Source: Caminibacter pacificus (GTDB lineage: Bacteria; Campylobacterota; Campylobacteria; Campylobacterales; Nautiliaceae). Taken from it: a stretch of DNA of 64,000 bases. Within the stretch, counting starts at the first letter, position 1. Every line of letters begins with the position of its first letter. The notes under the pieces were generated by a model, which saw only the letters and a program-made list of their open reading frames with translations, searched no databases and was not told the origin of the DNA. Positions 35,985 through 44,054 of this stretch are shown one piece after another. The position numbers and the translations under genes were made by a program. Where the stretch lies: assembly GCF_003752135.1 (NCBI RefSeq), contig NZ_RJVK01000004.1, positions 104,188 through 168,187 of the forward strand, given 5' to 3'.

Positions 35985-36582
35985 AAATTTTTTTAAGCCG
36001 CTTTTTGATAGGGTTTTGGCTTTGATTTTGATAATTTTATTTTTGCCCGTTATGGCGGTTGTGGCGATTTTGATATATTTATGGGACGGAAGGCCTGTGA
36101 TATTTACACAAGAGCGTCCCGGATATAAAGGCAAAATTTTCAAAATATACAAATTCAGAACGATGACGAACGAAAAAGATGAAAACGGAAATTTATTACC
36201 CGATGAAGAGAGATTAAAAGGAGTGGGGAAAGTAATCAGGTCTTTGAGTCTTGATGAACTCCCTCAGCTTTTTAACGTCTTAAAAGGCGATATGAGCTTT
36301 GTGGGACCAAGACCGCTTTTAGTGGAATATTTAGAACTATACGACGAAGAACAAAAACGCCGACACGACGTAAAACCGGGAATAACCGGGCTTGCTCAGG
36401 TTATGGGCAGAAACGCAATAAGTTGGAGGGAGAAATTCAAATACGACGTTTATTATGTTGATAACGTCTCTTTTTTGCTGGATATGAAAATACTTTTTTT
36501 GACCGTGCTGAAGGTTTTAAAAAGAGAGGGAATAAGCCAAGAAGGCAGAGCTACTATGGAGAAATTCAATGGGAAAAATTAA
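35977..36582 (+). CDS. pglC: undecaprenyl-phosphate sugar-1-phosphate transferase PglC
   Basis: Small monotopic phosphoglycosyl transferase that starts N-glycan assembly by moving a diacetamido-sugar-1-phosphate to undecaprenyl phosphate. The 201-residue protein has one N-terminal re-entrant hydrophobic helix (about 12-36), [20 protein letters not shown], the catalytic Asp93-Glu94 in [23 protein letters not shown] and [10 protein letters not shown]. The size and the dyad position equal those of Campylobacter PglC. It is the second initiating transferase in the window, so the N-glycan and the capsule-type polymer have separate starts. It overlaps the ATP-grasp gene by 14 nt. Confidence 0.94.
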   Translation: MYKNFFKPLFDRVLALILIILFLPVMAVVAILIYLWDGRPVIFTQERPGYKGKIFKIYKFRTMTNEKDENGNLLPDEERLKGVGKVIRSLSLDELPQLFNVLKGDMSFVGPRPLLVEYLELYDEEQKRRHDVKPGITGLAQVMGRNAISWREKFKYDVYYVDNVSFLLDMKILFLTVLKVLKREGISQEGRATMEKFNGKN

Positions 36583-37501
36583 CGTTTTAATAACAAGCGC
36601 CGGAAGAAGAGTGAGTCTTGTTAAAAATTTTCAAAAACACGCAAAAGTTTTTACGTGTGATATGAACCCTTTTTTAAGCGCGGCCTCTCAGGTAAGCGAT
36701 AAATTTTTTAAAGTACCGAGAGTTACGGATGAGAGTTATTTGCCCACTCTCCTTGATATATGCCTAAAAAACGATATCAAAATCATAGTCCCTACAATAG
36801 ATACCGAACTTGGCGTATTGGCAAGAGCTAAAAAGGATTTTTTAAAAAAAGGCGTTTTAATCGCCGTATCCGATGAAGAAATAGTAGATACTTTCGCGCT
36901 AAAAACTACGACCGAAGAGTTTTTTCTAAAACACGGCTTTAAAACACCCAAAATCATAAAAGATTTAAAAAACGCAAACTATCCGCTTTTTGCAAAGCTT
37001 GACAACTCTTCTTTATCGGTAGGGGCAAGAAGAGTCGATTCGTATGAGGAAGCAAAAATTTTAAAAGGTAATTATGTTTTTCAGGAGTATATCGAAGGGA
37101 CTGAATACACAATAGACGCTTTTTTTGATAACGATTCCAATTTAATATGCGCAGTACCAAGAGAAAGGGTTGAGGTTAGATGCGGAGAGGTTAGCAAAGC
37201 TAAAACTACAAAAGACAAGATGATTTTGGATGAAATAAAGAGATTATCAAAACACTTAAAAGGTGCTTTCGGTACTCTGACAATTCAGCTTTTTAAAAGA
37301 GGAAATGAAATCTTTTTTATAGAGATAAACCCGAGATTCGGAGGAGGGTATCCTCTGAGTTTCCTTGCAGGGGCCGATTATGCTAAATTTTTAATCGATT
37401 GTTTTAATGGAAAAGAGCTTAGATATTTCGAAGAATGGAGAGATAATTTGATAATGCTAAGATACGACGCGGAGGTTATTGTAGATGGTAATAGTCTTTG
37501 A
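36569..37501 (+). CDS. ATP-grasp ligase of the N-glycan locus
   Basis: 310-residue ATP-grasp protein, likely forming an amide or ester bond through an acyl-phosphate. The N-terminal Rossmann-like part begins [18 protein letters not shown], then PTIDTELG; the ATP-grasp core shows [25 protein letters not shown] and the Mg-binding [16 protein letters not shown], as in carbamoyl-phosphate-synthase-like ligases. It sits between pglC and pglE, exactly where C. jejuni has the acetyltransferase pglD, and no PglD-like gene is in the window. I infer that it may acylate the 4-amino sugar made by PglF and PglE; the carboxylate is unknown. It overlaps the HAD gene by 17 nt. Confidence 0.8.
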   Translation: MGKINVLITSAGRRVSLVKNFQKHAKVFTCDMNPFLSAASQVSDKFFKVPRVTDESYLPTLLDICLKNDIKIIVPTIDTELGVLARAKKDFLKKGVLIAVSDEEIVDTFALKTTTEEFFLKHGFKTPKIIKDLKNANYPLFAKLDNSSLSVGARRVDSYEEAKILKGNYVFQEYIEGTEYTIDAFFDNDSNLICAVPRERVEVRCGEVSKAKTTKDKMILDEIKRLSKHLKGAFGTLTIQLFKRGNEIFFIEINPRFGGGYPLSFLAGADYAKFLIDCFNGKELRYFEEWRDNLIMLRYDAEVIVDGNSL

Positions 37502-38102
37502 TTTGGACGATACTCTATATAACGAAATAGATTTCGTAAAAAGCGGTTTTGAGGAAGTTGCTAATTTTTTGGGAGATAAAAACTATTTCGATTTTATGAT
37601 GAACGAGTTTCAAAAAAACGGAAGCGGCAAAATTTTTGATAAACTGATAGAAAAATACGACCTAAACGTATCCAAAAACAAACTTATAGAAATTTATAGG
37701 TTCCATACTCCGAAAATTTCTTTAAGTAACGAAACAAAAGAAATTTTGGGATACTATAAGCGAAAATATCCGATAGCTTTAATAACTGACGGGCATTATA
37801 TTTCTCAAAAAAATAAATTTTTCGCTTTAGGGCTTGAGAAATATATAGATTTTCCTATTTTTACGGATTTTTATCACACGAAAAAGCCTGAAAAAAAAGC
37901 TTTTGAAATGGTTATGAAAAAATACAAAAACAAAAATTACGTCTATATTTCCGACAATCCGAAAAAGGACTTTTTCGCACCTATCGAGCTTGGTTGGCAA
38001 ACTATCAGGTATAAAAATCCGCTTGGAATTTATAAAGATTACGAAAATAATGCTGATATCGAAATTAACGATTTAAAAGAGATTTTAAAGGTAATAAAAT
38101 GA
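37485..38102 (+). CDS. HAD-family hydrolase of the N-glycan locus
   Basis: 205-residue haloacid-dehalogenase-type phosphatase. Motif [10 protein letters not shown] at residues 5-13 has the two catalytic aspartates; motif II LITDG, motif III lysine in KKPEKKAF and motif IV YISDNPKKDF follow in order, with an alpha-helical cap between motifs I and II. It overlaps the ATP-grasp gene by 17 nt and pglE by 4 nt, so it is co-translated with both. It may remove phosphate from an intermediate of the modified sugar or from an acyl donor. General housekeeping phosphatase activity is possible but unlikely given the tight linkage. Confidence 0.85.
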   Translation: MVIVFDLDDTLYNEIDFVKSGFEEVANFLGDKNYFDFMMNEFQKNGSGKIFDKLIEKYDLNVSKNKLIEIYRFHTPKISLSNETKEILGYYKRKYPIALITDGHYISQKNKFFALGLEKYIDFPIFTDFYHTKKPEKKAFEMVMKKYKNKNYVYISDNPKKDFFAPIELGWQTIRYKNPLGIYKDYENNADIEINDLKEILKVIK

Positions 38103-39271
38103 TTTATCTCTCTCCTCCTCATATGAGCGGAAAAGAGCTTGAGTATATAAAAAAAGCGTTTGAGAGTAACTATATAGCGCCTGTTGGGGAATTTATAGAT
38201 AAATTCGAAGAAATGGTAAAAAATTATACAGGCGCTAAACACGCTTTGGCGGTCGTTAACGCCACAAGCGCTTTACATCTCGCACTTAGGGTTCTTGGTA
38301 TAAAAGAGAATGATAAAGTTGCCGTTTCGACATTTACTTTTATAGGAGGTGTTAGTCCGATACTTTATCAAAATGCCGAGCCTATATTTATCGATAGTGA
38401 CGAATATTGGCAGATGGATGTTAATTTGCTCGAAGAAGCTCTTAAAAAAGAGAGACCAAAAGCGGTTATCGTAGCTCATCTTTACGGACAAATCGGAAGA
38501 ATTGAGGATATTGCGTATTTATGTAAAAAATACGGAGCTTTTTTAATAGAAGACGCCGCCGAAGCGCTTGGAGCGTATAAATATACAATGGATAATGGAA
38601 AATGGAGAATGGATAATGGACAATTGACAATGGACAATGGGGAATATGCAAACGAGAGCGAAAAATCCTCTTCTATTGTCTATAAACACGCCGGGACATT
38701 CGGAGATATAGGAATATATAGTTTTAACGGAAACAAACTTCTAACGACATCCGGCGGAGGAATGATGATAAGCGATAACGAAGAATGGATTAAAAAATCG
38801 AAATTTCTATCAACCCAGGCAAAAGAGGATTTTCCTTGGTACGAACATGAAACTTACGGGTATAATTACAGAATGAGTAATATTCTTGCGGCAATAGGTG
38901 TCGGACAAATGGAAGTTGTTGAAGAGCGAATAAAAAGAAAAAGAGAAATTTTTAATCTTTATAAAAAAGAATTATCTGATATTGCCGAATTTATGCCCGA
39001 AATTAATAATTCTCGAGGAAACAGATGGCTAACCACTCTGCTTTTTAACCAAAAAGAGCCTCTAAAAGTTATGGAGTATCTTTTCGAGCGAAAAATCGAA
39101 AGTCGTCCTCTTTGGAAACCTATGCATTTACAACCGCTTTTTAAAAACGCAAAAAGTTATATTAACGGTAGAAGCGAAGAGTACTTCAAAAAAGGATTGT
39201 GTCTTCCAAGCGGTACCGCTATGAGCGATGAGGAAGTTTTGAAAATTGCAAAACTTATTAAGGAGAATTAG
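38099..39271 (+). CDS. pglE: UDP-4-amino-sugar aminotransferase PglE with an in-frame repeat insertion
   Basis: PLP-dependent DegT/DnrJ-family transaminase that adds the 4-amino group to the 4-keto sugar made by PglF. The start YLSPPHMSGKELEYIKKAFE, HLYGQIGRIEDI, EDAAEALGA (Asp152) and YSFNGNKLLTTSGGGMM (PLP lysine Lys213) match recalled C. jejuni PglE. So does the C-terminal SRPLWKPMHLQPLFKNAK and LPSGTAMS. Between ALGA and GTFG it has 39 residues where C. jejuni has 7: a 32-residue insertion coded mainly by heptamer DNA repeats (three MDNG units). The frame is preserved, but the insertion lies close to the active site, so activity deserves checking. Confidence 0.92.
   Translation: MIYLSPPHMSGKELEYIKKAFESNYIAPVGEFIDKFEEMVKNYTGAKHALAVVNATSALHLALRVLGIKENDKVAVSTFTFIGGVSPILYQNAEPIFIDSDEYWQMDVNLLEEALKKERPKAVIVAHLYGQIGRIEDIAYLCKKYGAFLIEDAAEALGAYKYTMDNGKWRMDNGQLTMDNGEYANESEKSSSIVYKHAGTFGDIGIYSFNGNKLLTTSGGGMMISDNEEWIKKSKFLSTQAKEDFPWYEHETYGYNYRMSNILAAIGVGQMEVVEERIKRKREIFNLYKKELSDIAEFMPEINNSRGNRWLTTLLFNQKEPLKVMEYLFERKIESRPLWKPMHLQPLFKNAKSYINGRSEEYFKKGLCLPSGTAMSDEEVLKIAKLIKEN
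38587..38642 (+). repeat. eight tandem heptamers (AATGGAN) inside pglE
   Basis: Eight consecutive 7-nt units starting at 38587: AATGGAT, AATGGAA, AATGGAG, AATGGAT, AATGGAC, AATTGAC, AATGGAC, AATGGGG. Three units equal seven codons, which produces the protein period seen as MDNGKWR / MDNGQLT / MDNGEYA. The motif lies within the inserted segment of pglE, and TATAAA occurs on both sides of the insertion (about 38576 and 38681). Confidence 0.9.
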
Positions 39272-41008
39272 TTGAATATGATTTTTAAGCCGACGAAATT
39301 CAAAAGAGCGCTTTTTTTTATGATAGGCGATTTTGTTTTGTCTTTTATAACTCTTTATCTTGCATATCTTTTGAGATTTAATTTCTTTATTCCGAAAGAG
39401 TATTTAAAAAACTTTTTTGAGATATTTTTTATTTTTGCAGGTTTTAAAATATTTTTTTATTTTATTTTCAAATTATACTTTGTAAGTTGGCGATTTTTTT
39501 CTATTTACGAGCTTAAAAGATTTTTTTTAGCGACGACTCTTGCTTATCTTTTTAGCGGTTCGATTCTTTTGTTATTTAGGGACTATTTTTTACCTTTTCC
39601 AAGAAGTGTGATTTTTATTGATTATTTTTTCTCTTTGCTGTTTATAGGGGGATTTAGAATATCAAAAAGACTCTTTTTAGAAAAACTATCCACTCAAAAA
39701 ACTCCGGCGGTTATAATAGGTGCAAACCAAAAAGCGCTTTTGATTTTAAAACAAGACACTCCGTATTCGGTCGTTGAAATTTATGATGACGAAGAGAGCA
39801 ATATCGGAAGCTATATTTACGGCTTTAAAGTAAAAGATTTACAAGATATCGATTCGTCGGTCAAAAGTGCGATAATCGCCAAAAATATGTCCCAAGAAGA
39901 TTTGAATAGATTGGTTGATTTTTTAACTCAAAAAGGTTTTGAAGATATCAAAATCTATAATCCTTTCGAAGAAAAAATCAAAGACGTATCAATTGAGGAT
40001 TTGCTTGCAAGAAAGCCGAAGGACTTGGATAAAAAGGCTATAAAAGAGTTTATAAAAAACAAAAAAGTTTTAATTACCGGAGCAGGAGGAAGTATAGGTA
40101 GTGAAATCAGCAGACTTTGTGAGAAGTTTTTGGCAAAAGAGCTTGTTTTGGTGGATAATTGCGAATATAACCTATACGCCATAAACGAAGAGTTGGAGAT
40201 TAAAAGAAAAAGATATTTAATCGATGTAAGCAGATATGATGATTTAAAAGAGGTTTTCGAAAAGGAAAAACCCGATATCGTAATTCACGCGGCGGCATAT
40301 AAACACGTGCCTTTATGTGAAGAAAATCCGAAAAGTGCGGTTATAAATAATATTTTGGGTACGAAAAATTGTATCGATTTGGCTATTGAATATAAAGCCG
40401 AGAATTTTATTTTAATCTCCACCGACAAAGCCGTCAGACCTACTAATGTTATGGGAGCTACAAAAAGAGTTTGCGAAATATACGCCCAAAACGTTCCTTC
40501 AAACGATACTAAAATTTCAGCCGTGAGATTCGGTAACGTTCTTGATAGCAGCGGGAGTGTGGTGCCTAAATTCAGACGGCTTATCAAACAAAACAAACCT
40601 CTAACCGTTACACATCCTGAAATTACGAGGTATTTTATGTTGATTCCCGAAGCTTGTCAGCTTGTACTTCAAGCCGGGTCGTTGGCAAAAGATAGAGAAA
40701 TTTTTATTCTTGATATGGGAGAACCGGTAAAAATTGTGGATTTGGCAAAAAAAATGTTAAAACTTAGCGGAAAAGATGAAAACAATATAATTTTTACTGG
40801 TCTTAGAGACGGAGAAAAGCTTTATGAAGAGCTTTTGATAGACGATGCTCAGAAAAAAACGATATACGATTCCATATTTATTGGTGAAACGACATTTTAC
40901 GATTTTGAAAAACTTCAAAAAGATATCGAAATTTTAACTTCACTTAATGAAAAAACTGCTATAATAAATAAACTGAAAGATATCGTAAAAGAGTATAATC
41001 CTAAATAA
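39272..41008 (+). CDS. pglF: UDP-GlcNAc 4,6-dehydratase PglF
   Basis: Membrane-anchored dehydratase making the 4-keto-6-deoxy sugar that PglE aminates. The 578-residue protein has four N-terminal transmembrane helices (about 12-115) with WRFFSIYELKRFF, a nucleotide-binding-like middle domain, then the SDR domain: VLITGAGGSIGSEISR, HAAAYKHVPLCEENP, STDKAVRPTNVMGATKR (Asp/Lys replacing the SDR Tyr, as in PglF/WbpM). C-terminal GLRDGEKLYEELL is diagnostic. TTG at 39272 is preferred because AGGAG is 6 nt upstream; ATG at 39278 is 12 nt away. The last gene of the pgl set. Confidence 0.95.
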   Translation: MNMIFKPTKFKRALFFMIGDFVLSFITLYLAYLLRFNFFIPKEYLKNFFEIFFIFAGFKIFFYFIFKLYFVSWRFFSIYELKRFFLATTLAYLFSGSILLLFRDYFLPFPRSVIFIDYFFSLLFIGGFRISKRLFLEKLSTQKTPAVIIGANQKALLILKQDTPYSVVEIYDDEESNIGSYIYGFKVKDLQDIDSSVKSAIIAKNMSQEDLNRLVDFLTQKGFEDIKIYNPFEEKIKDVSIEDLLARKPKDLDKKAIKEFIKNKKVLITGAGGSIGSEISRLCEKFLAKELVLVDNCEYNLYAINEELEIKRKRYLIDVSRYDDLKEVFEKEKPDIVIHAAAYKHVPLCEENPKSAVINNILGTKNCIDLAIEYKAENFILISTDKAVRPTNVMGATKRVCEIYAQNVPSNDTKISAVRFGNVLDSSGSVVPKFRRLIKQNKPLTVTHPEITRYFMLIPEACQLVLQAGSLAKDREIFILDMGEPVKIVDLAKKMLKLSGKDENNIIFTGLRDGEKLYEELLIDDAQKKTIYDSIFIGETTFYDFEKLQKDIEILTSLNEKTAIINKLKDIVKEYNPK

Positions 41009-41045
41009 AAATAAATAAAAAAAGTTGATATGTCAAAGGTGAGGA

Positions 41046-42173
41046 ATGAAAAAGAAAATAGCTTTAATAGTTTTTGTAATTTTGATTGTTGCGAGTGCGT
41101 ACGGGTTGTATCGCTATATCGTTTTTAATGAAAACTACTCTTCAAGTAACGCGGTTTTTGTAAAATCGGACACTCTTACTTTTTTAGCGTTTAAACTTCC
41201 GGGAAAAATAGAAAAAATATACGTTAACGAAGGTGATGATGTAAAAAAAGGCGAGCTTTTGGCAAAACTCGATACGAAAGATTTGGAGATAAAAGCAAAA
41301 GCTCTTAAATTTCAAATTTCGGCTTTGCAAAATAAAATCAACTCTTTAACTTTACAAAAAGAAAAACTCCAAAACGACATAAAAAACAACCTAAACATCA
41401 ATCAAAATCAAATAAACAAACTGCAAAAAGCGATAGAAGCTAAAGCTTTTGGAATTCAGGCTAAAAATTATCAGCTTCAAAAACTAAAAAGCGATTATGA
41501 AAGGTTTAAAAAATTATATCTTCAAAAAAGAATTTCAAGAGAAAAATACGAAAGCGTAAAAGTGGCTTATTTTGCACTTAGAGATGAGATAAAAGCCGAT
41601 GAAAAACTACTTGAGGGTATGAAATTCGATAAAAACTCTTTAATCACAAAAGCGAAACTTATCCAAAATAACGAAAAAGAAGTCAAAAGATTAACCCAAG
41701 CGATAAAATCGGCGGAAGATAATTTAAAAGCGTTAAAAGAGAATTTGAAACTTGTAAATCAAAATATAAAAGATAGCTATTTATATTCTCCGATAAACGG
41801 AAAAGTGGCTAAAAAATTCGTAAATAACGACGAAGTCGTTGATGCGGGTACACGAATTTTAAGTGTTGTAAATCCAAAAGAGGTATATGTTTTGGACCTT
41901 TTGGAAGAGACAAAACTAAAAGGAATAGCTCCTGGATGTAAAGCGAAAATCCATATCGACGCACTCGATAAGGATTTTGACGGAGTGGTTACTAAAATTT
42001 TACCGGCGAGCGCCGCTACTTTCGCTCTTGTACCAAGAGATATAAGCTCGGGTGAATTTACTAAACTTGCTCAAAGATTTTATGTAAGAATAAAATTCGA
42101 TAAAGTACCAAAAGGCGTACTTGTGGGAATGAGCGGAGAAGTTACGATAGAAAAATGCAAGCGCAAAAAATAA
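41046..42173 (+). CDS. HlyD/EmrA-type membrane fusion protein
   Basis: Periplasmic adaptor linking an inner-membrane transporter to an outer-membrane channel. One N-terminal helix (about 5-23), then a biotinyl-lipoyl half-motif LPGKIEKIYVNEGDDVKKGELLAKLD, a long coiled coil (about 75-215) and the second lipoyl half with LYSPINGKVAKKFVNNDEVV. 375 residues. Probably the partner of the DHA2 MFS transporter at 42540 and the TolC protein at 44041, as in EmrA-EmrB. The 3' end carries GAAAAATGCAAGC, which recurs before the MFS gene on the other side of an inserted ORF. Substrate unknown. Confidence 0.9.
   Translation: MKKKIALIVFVILIVASAYGLYRYIVFNENYSSSNAVFVKSDTLTFLAFKLPGKIEKIYVNEGDDVKKGELLAKLDTKDLEIKAKALKFQISALQNKINSLTLQKEKLQNDIKNNLNINQNQINKLQKAIEAKAFGIQAKNYQLQKLKSDYERFKKLYLQKRISREKYESVKVAYFALRDEIKADEKLLEGMKFDKNSLITKAKLIQNNEKEVKRLTQAIKSAEDNLKALKENLKLVNQNIKDSYLYSPINGKVAKKFVNNDEVVDAGTRILSVVNPKEVYVLDLLEETKLKGIAPGCKAKIHIDALDKDFDGVVTKILPASAATFALVPRDISSGEFTKLAQRFYVRIKFDKVPKGVLVGMSGEVTIEKCKRKK
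42150..42162 (+). repeat. 13-nt direct repeat, left copy
   Basis: GAAAAATGCAAGC at 42150-42162 recurs exactly at 42535-42547. Both copies are followed after two mismatched bases by AAAAAA. The two copies bracket the four-helix-bundle ORF, with the left copy in the end of the HlyD gene and the right copy holding the ATG of the MFS gene. This is what a target-site or microhomology duplication would look like. Confidence 0.85.
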
Positions 42174-42550
42174 TGAAAAGTAAAAAATTAAAAGTGAAAA
42201 GTAATATGGAAAAAGAAAAAGTAATTGAAAATAAAAGTTATGATTTTGCAAAAAGAATTATAAAAGTATATAGATATTTAACGGATAAAAAAGAATTTGT
42301 ATTATCAAAACAACTTTTAAAAAGCGGAACATCAATAGGAACGAATGTTGTGGAAGGCCAGTATTCAATATCAAAAAAAGATTTTAAAAATAAAATGTCA
42401 ATTGTATTAAAAGAAGCAGTTGAAAGTAGATATTGGATAAACTTATTAAAAGATAGCGATTATATTTCTGAAATGCAAGCTAATAGTTTATTGCAAGATT
42501 TGAAAGATATTATAAAAATCTTAACAAAGATTGTGAAAAATGCAAGCTAA
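42173..42550 (+). CDS. four-helix-bundle protein (S23/TIGR02436-like)
   Basis: Small helical protein of a family first seen in intervening sequences of 23S rRNA genes and otherwise of unknown function. The core VLSKQLLKSGTSIGTNVVEGQ, KKDFKNKMSIVLKEAVESRYWINLL and SDYISEMQANSLLQDLKDIIKIL is diagnostic. The start is uncertain: ATG 42155 (the same MQA start as the MFS gene), ATG 42173 (overlapping the HlyD stop, used here) or ATG 42206, where family similarity begins. The first residues KSKKLKVKS come from DNA heptamers. It interrupts an efflux operon and is flanked by 13-nt direct repeats, so it looks inserted. Confidence 0.82.
   Translation: MKSKKLKVKSNMEKEKVIENKSYDFAKRIIKVYRYLTDKKEFVLSKQLLKSGTSIGTNVVEGQYSISKKDFKNKMSIVLKEAVESRYWINLLKDSDYISEMQANSLLQDLKDIIKILTKIVKNAS
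42176..42203 (+). repeat. four tandem heptamers at left edge of inserted ORF
   Basis: AAAAGTA, AAAAATT, AAAAGTG, AAAAGTA: four 7-nt units directly after the HlyD stop, within the 5' end of the four-helix-bundle ORF. The seven-base period is the same as in pglE and at the right edge of the insertion, though the unit sequence differs. Confidence 0.7.
42535..42547 (+). repeat. 13-nt direct repeat, right copy
   Basis: Second exact copy of GAAAAATGCAAGC, 385 nt after the first. It contains the ATG of the MFS gene at 42540, so the MFS start codon lies in duplicated sequence. Confidence 0.85.
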
Positions 42551-44054
42551 AAAAACATTTTCCATTATTCATTTTACATTATTAATTATTCTTGTTGTTT
42601 TAGGCGCTTTTATGGCCGTTTTGGATACGACGGTAGTGGATATTATCGTACCTCGTCTAAAAGGTCCGCTTTCTACCGATATTTACGGCGTTCAGTGGGT
42701 TATTACGGCGTATATGATAGCCGCGGCGGTAGGGCTTTTGGTAGTTGAGTGGCTTATAAAACATTACGGAAACAAAATCATCTACGTAATAGGAGTGGCG
42801 GCTTTTACTCTTGCGTCTTTCGGATGCGGGATGTCTCATACATTGCCCGAGATTATAATTTTTAGGACGATTCAAGGTTTTGCCGAAGCTCTTGTGATGG
42901 TTACGGCTCAGGCTATGCTTTTTAGTTTTTTCCCTCCCGAAAAAAGAGGGATAGCCATGGGAATATTCGCTTTAGGTGTTGCTTTTGCCCCGGCAATCGG
43001 TCCGACGCTTGGAGGATATTTGACAGAGTGGTTTTCTTGGAGGGCGGTATTTTTCGTAAACGTGCCTATAGGAATAGTGCTTGTAGTTTTTAGTGCTTTG
43101 TTGCTGCCTGATAATTCAAAACGCTCGCCTTATCCTTTGAATTTCGTCTCTTTGACGTTTTTGACCGTTTTTACAGTTTCGTTGTTGATACTTCTTAGCA
43201 AAGGACAGCAATACGGCTGGTTTAATTCGCCTTTTATCGTATATTTGGCTTTTGCTTCTTGGTTTGGGCTTTTGGGCTTTATAATAAGCGAATATTTTTC
43301 AAAAAACTCTCTTTTTGATTACTCTTTGTTTAAAAATCCGTATTATTCGATAGGGATAATGGTCTATTTCATACTGCTCGGGTTTTCGATGTATCAATAT
43401 TTTTATCTCATTCCGATGTATTACGAACATCTAAAAGGACTAAGCTCTATTCAAACGGGGCTTGGGGTGTTGGGATTTGGTATTTGGATAGGGGTTTTTA
43501 GTATTATAGCCGGTGCTTTGAGCGATAAATTCTCACCGATTCCCGTTTTGATAGCGGCGGCTGTTATTTATTTGTATAGCGGATACGTATTGTTTCCGAG
43601 TCTTAATTACTACACTCCTTTTTATGAAGCTGTTTTAAAAACTATGCCTTTTGGAATTGCGATGGGGCTTTTTTTCGCTCCTATTACCGTACTTGTTATG
43701 AATAACTCAAACGGAAAAATAGAACAGGGTATAATGACAATGGACTATGTCAGATTTATCGGAGGGAGTTTCGGTACGGCGATAGCTACGAATAACCTTG
43801 TGTTTTATAAAGATAAAGAATTCGACGCAATGGTAAGCTTGCAAAATCACGAAGTCGTAAGCTCGTTTTTAGCCAAAATGGAGCAAATATACGGAATTGT
43901 TGCAAAGGTTATATTTAGGATGTTTGAGGATTTTATGAGTTTCAATTACGGCTTTAAATACGTATGGCTTGATGCGGCTTTTTGGGGAGCTGTGGGAAGC
44001 TTTTTTATCTTTATGCTTTTATTTGTCAAAAGGAGAAAATATGAAAAAAGTTAG
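42540..44054 (+). CDS. MFS drug:H+ antiporter-2 (EmrB/QacA-type) transporter
   Basis: Inner-membrane proton-driven exporter of 504 residues with about 14 helices. Motifs: VLDTTVVDIIVPRL in helix 1, RTIQGFAEALVMVTAQAM in the A-like region, and the antiporter motif C ALGVAFAPAIGPTLGGYL with FSWRAVFFVNVP. Expected to work with the HlyD at 41046 and the TolC at 44041. Its N-terminus MQAKKTFSIIHFTLLII is coded by the duplicated start and by reverse heptamer repeats, so the original N-terminus has probably been remodelled by the neighbouring insertion. It overlaps the four-helix ORF by 11 nt and TolC by 14 nt. Confidence 0.92.
   Translation: MQAKKTFSIIHFTLLIILVVLGAFMAVLDTTVVDIIVPRLKGPLSTDIYGVQWVITAYMIAAAVGLLVVEWLIKHYGNKIIYVIGVAAFTLASFGCGMSHTLPEIIIFRTIQGFAEALVMVTAQAMLFSFFPPEKRGIAMGIFALGVAFAPAIGPTLGGYLTEWFSWRAVFFVNVPIGIVLVVFSALLLPDNSKRSPYPLNFVSLTFLTVFTVSLLILLSKGQQYGWFNSPFIVYLAFASWFGLLGFIISEYFSKNSLFDYSLFKNPYYSIGIMVYFILLGFSMYQYFYLIPMYYEHLKGLSSIQTGLGVLGFGIWIGVFSIIAGALSDKFSPIPVLIAAAVIYLYSGYVLFPSLNYYTPFYEAVLKTMPFGIAMGLFFAPITVLVMNNSNGKIEQGIMTMDYVRFIGGSFGTAIATNNLVFYKDKEFDAMVSLQNHEVVSSFLAKMEQIYGIVAKVIFRMFEDFMSFNYGFKYVWLDAAFWGAVGSFFIFMLLFVKRRKYEKS
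42553..42594 (+). repeat. heptamer repeats at the MFS 5' end
   Basis: Five clear 7-nt units: AAACATT, TTCCATT, ATTCATT, TTACATT, ATTAATT, with a decayed sixth (ATTCTTG). Read on the reverse strand they resemble the AATGGAN units in pglE (AATGGAA, AATGAAT, AATGTAA). They encode residues 5-18 of the transporter, leading into helix 1. Confidence 0.75.

Noticed and set aside
38587..38642. CRISPR-like array
   Set aside because: Units are 7 nt, tandem and without spacers; this is a short tandem repeat inside pglE.
39312..39319. T8 tract near the 5' end of pglF as a phase-variation switch
   Set aside because: Runs of 8 A or T are common by chance in DNA this AT-rich; no G/C tract of the kind that drives phase variation in Campylobacter was found in any gene.
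43969..44040. N-terminal extension of the TolC protein
   Set aside because: The extension lies inside the MFS gene; ATG 44041 has a ribosome site and a proper signal peptide.
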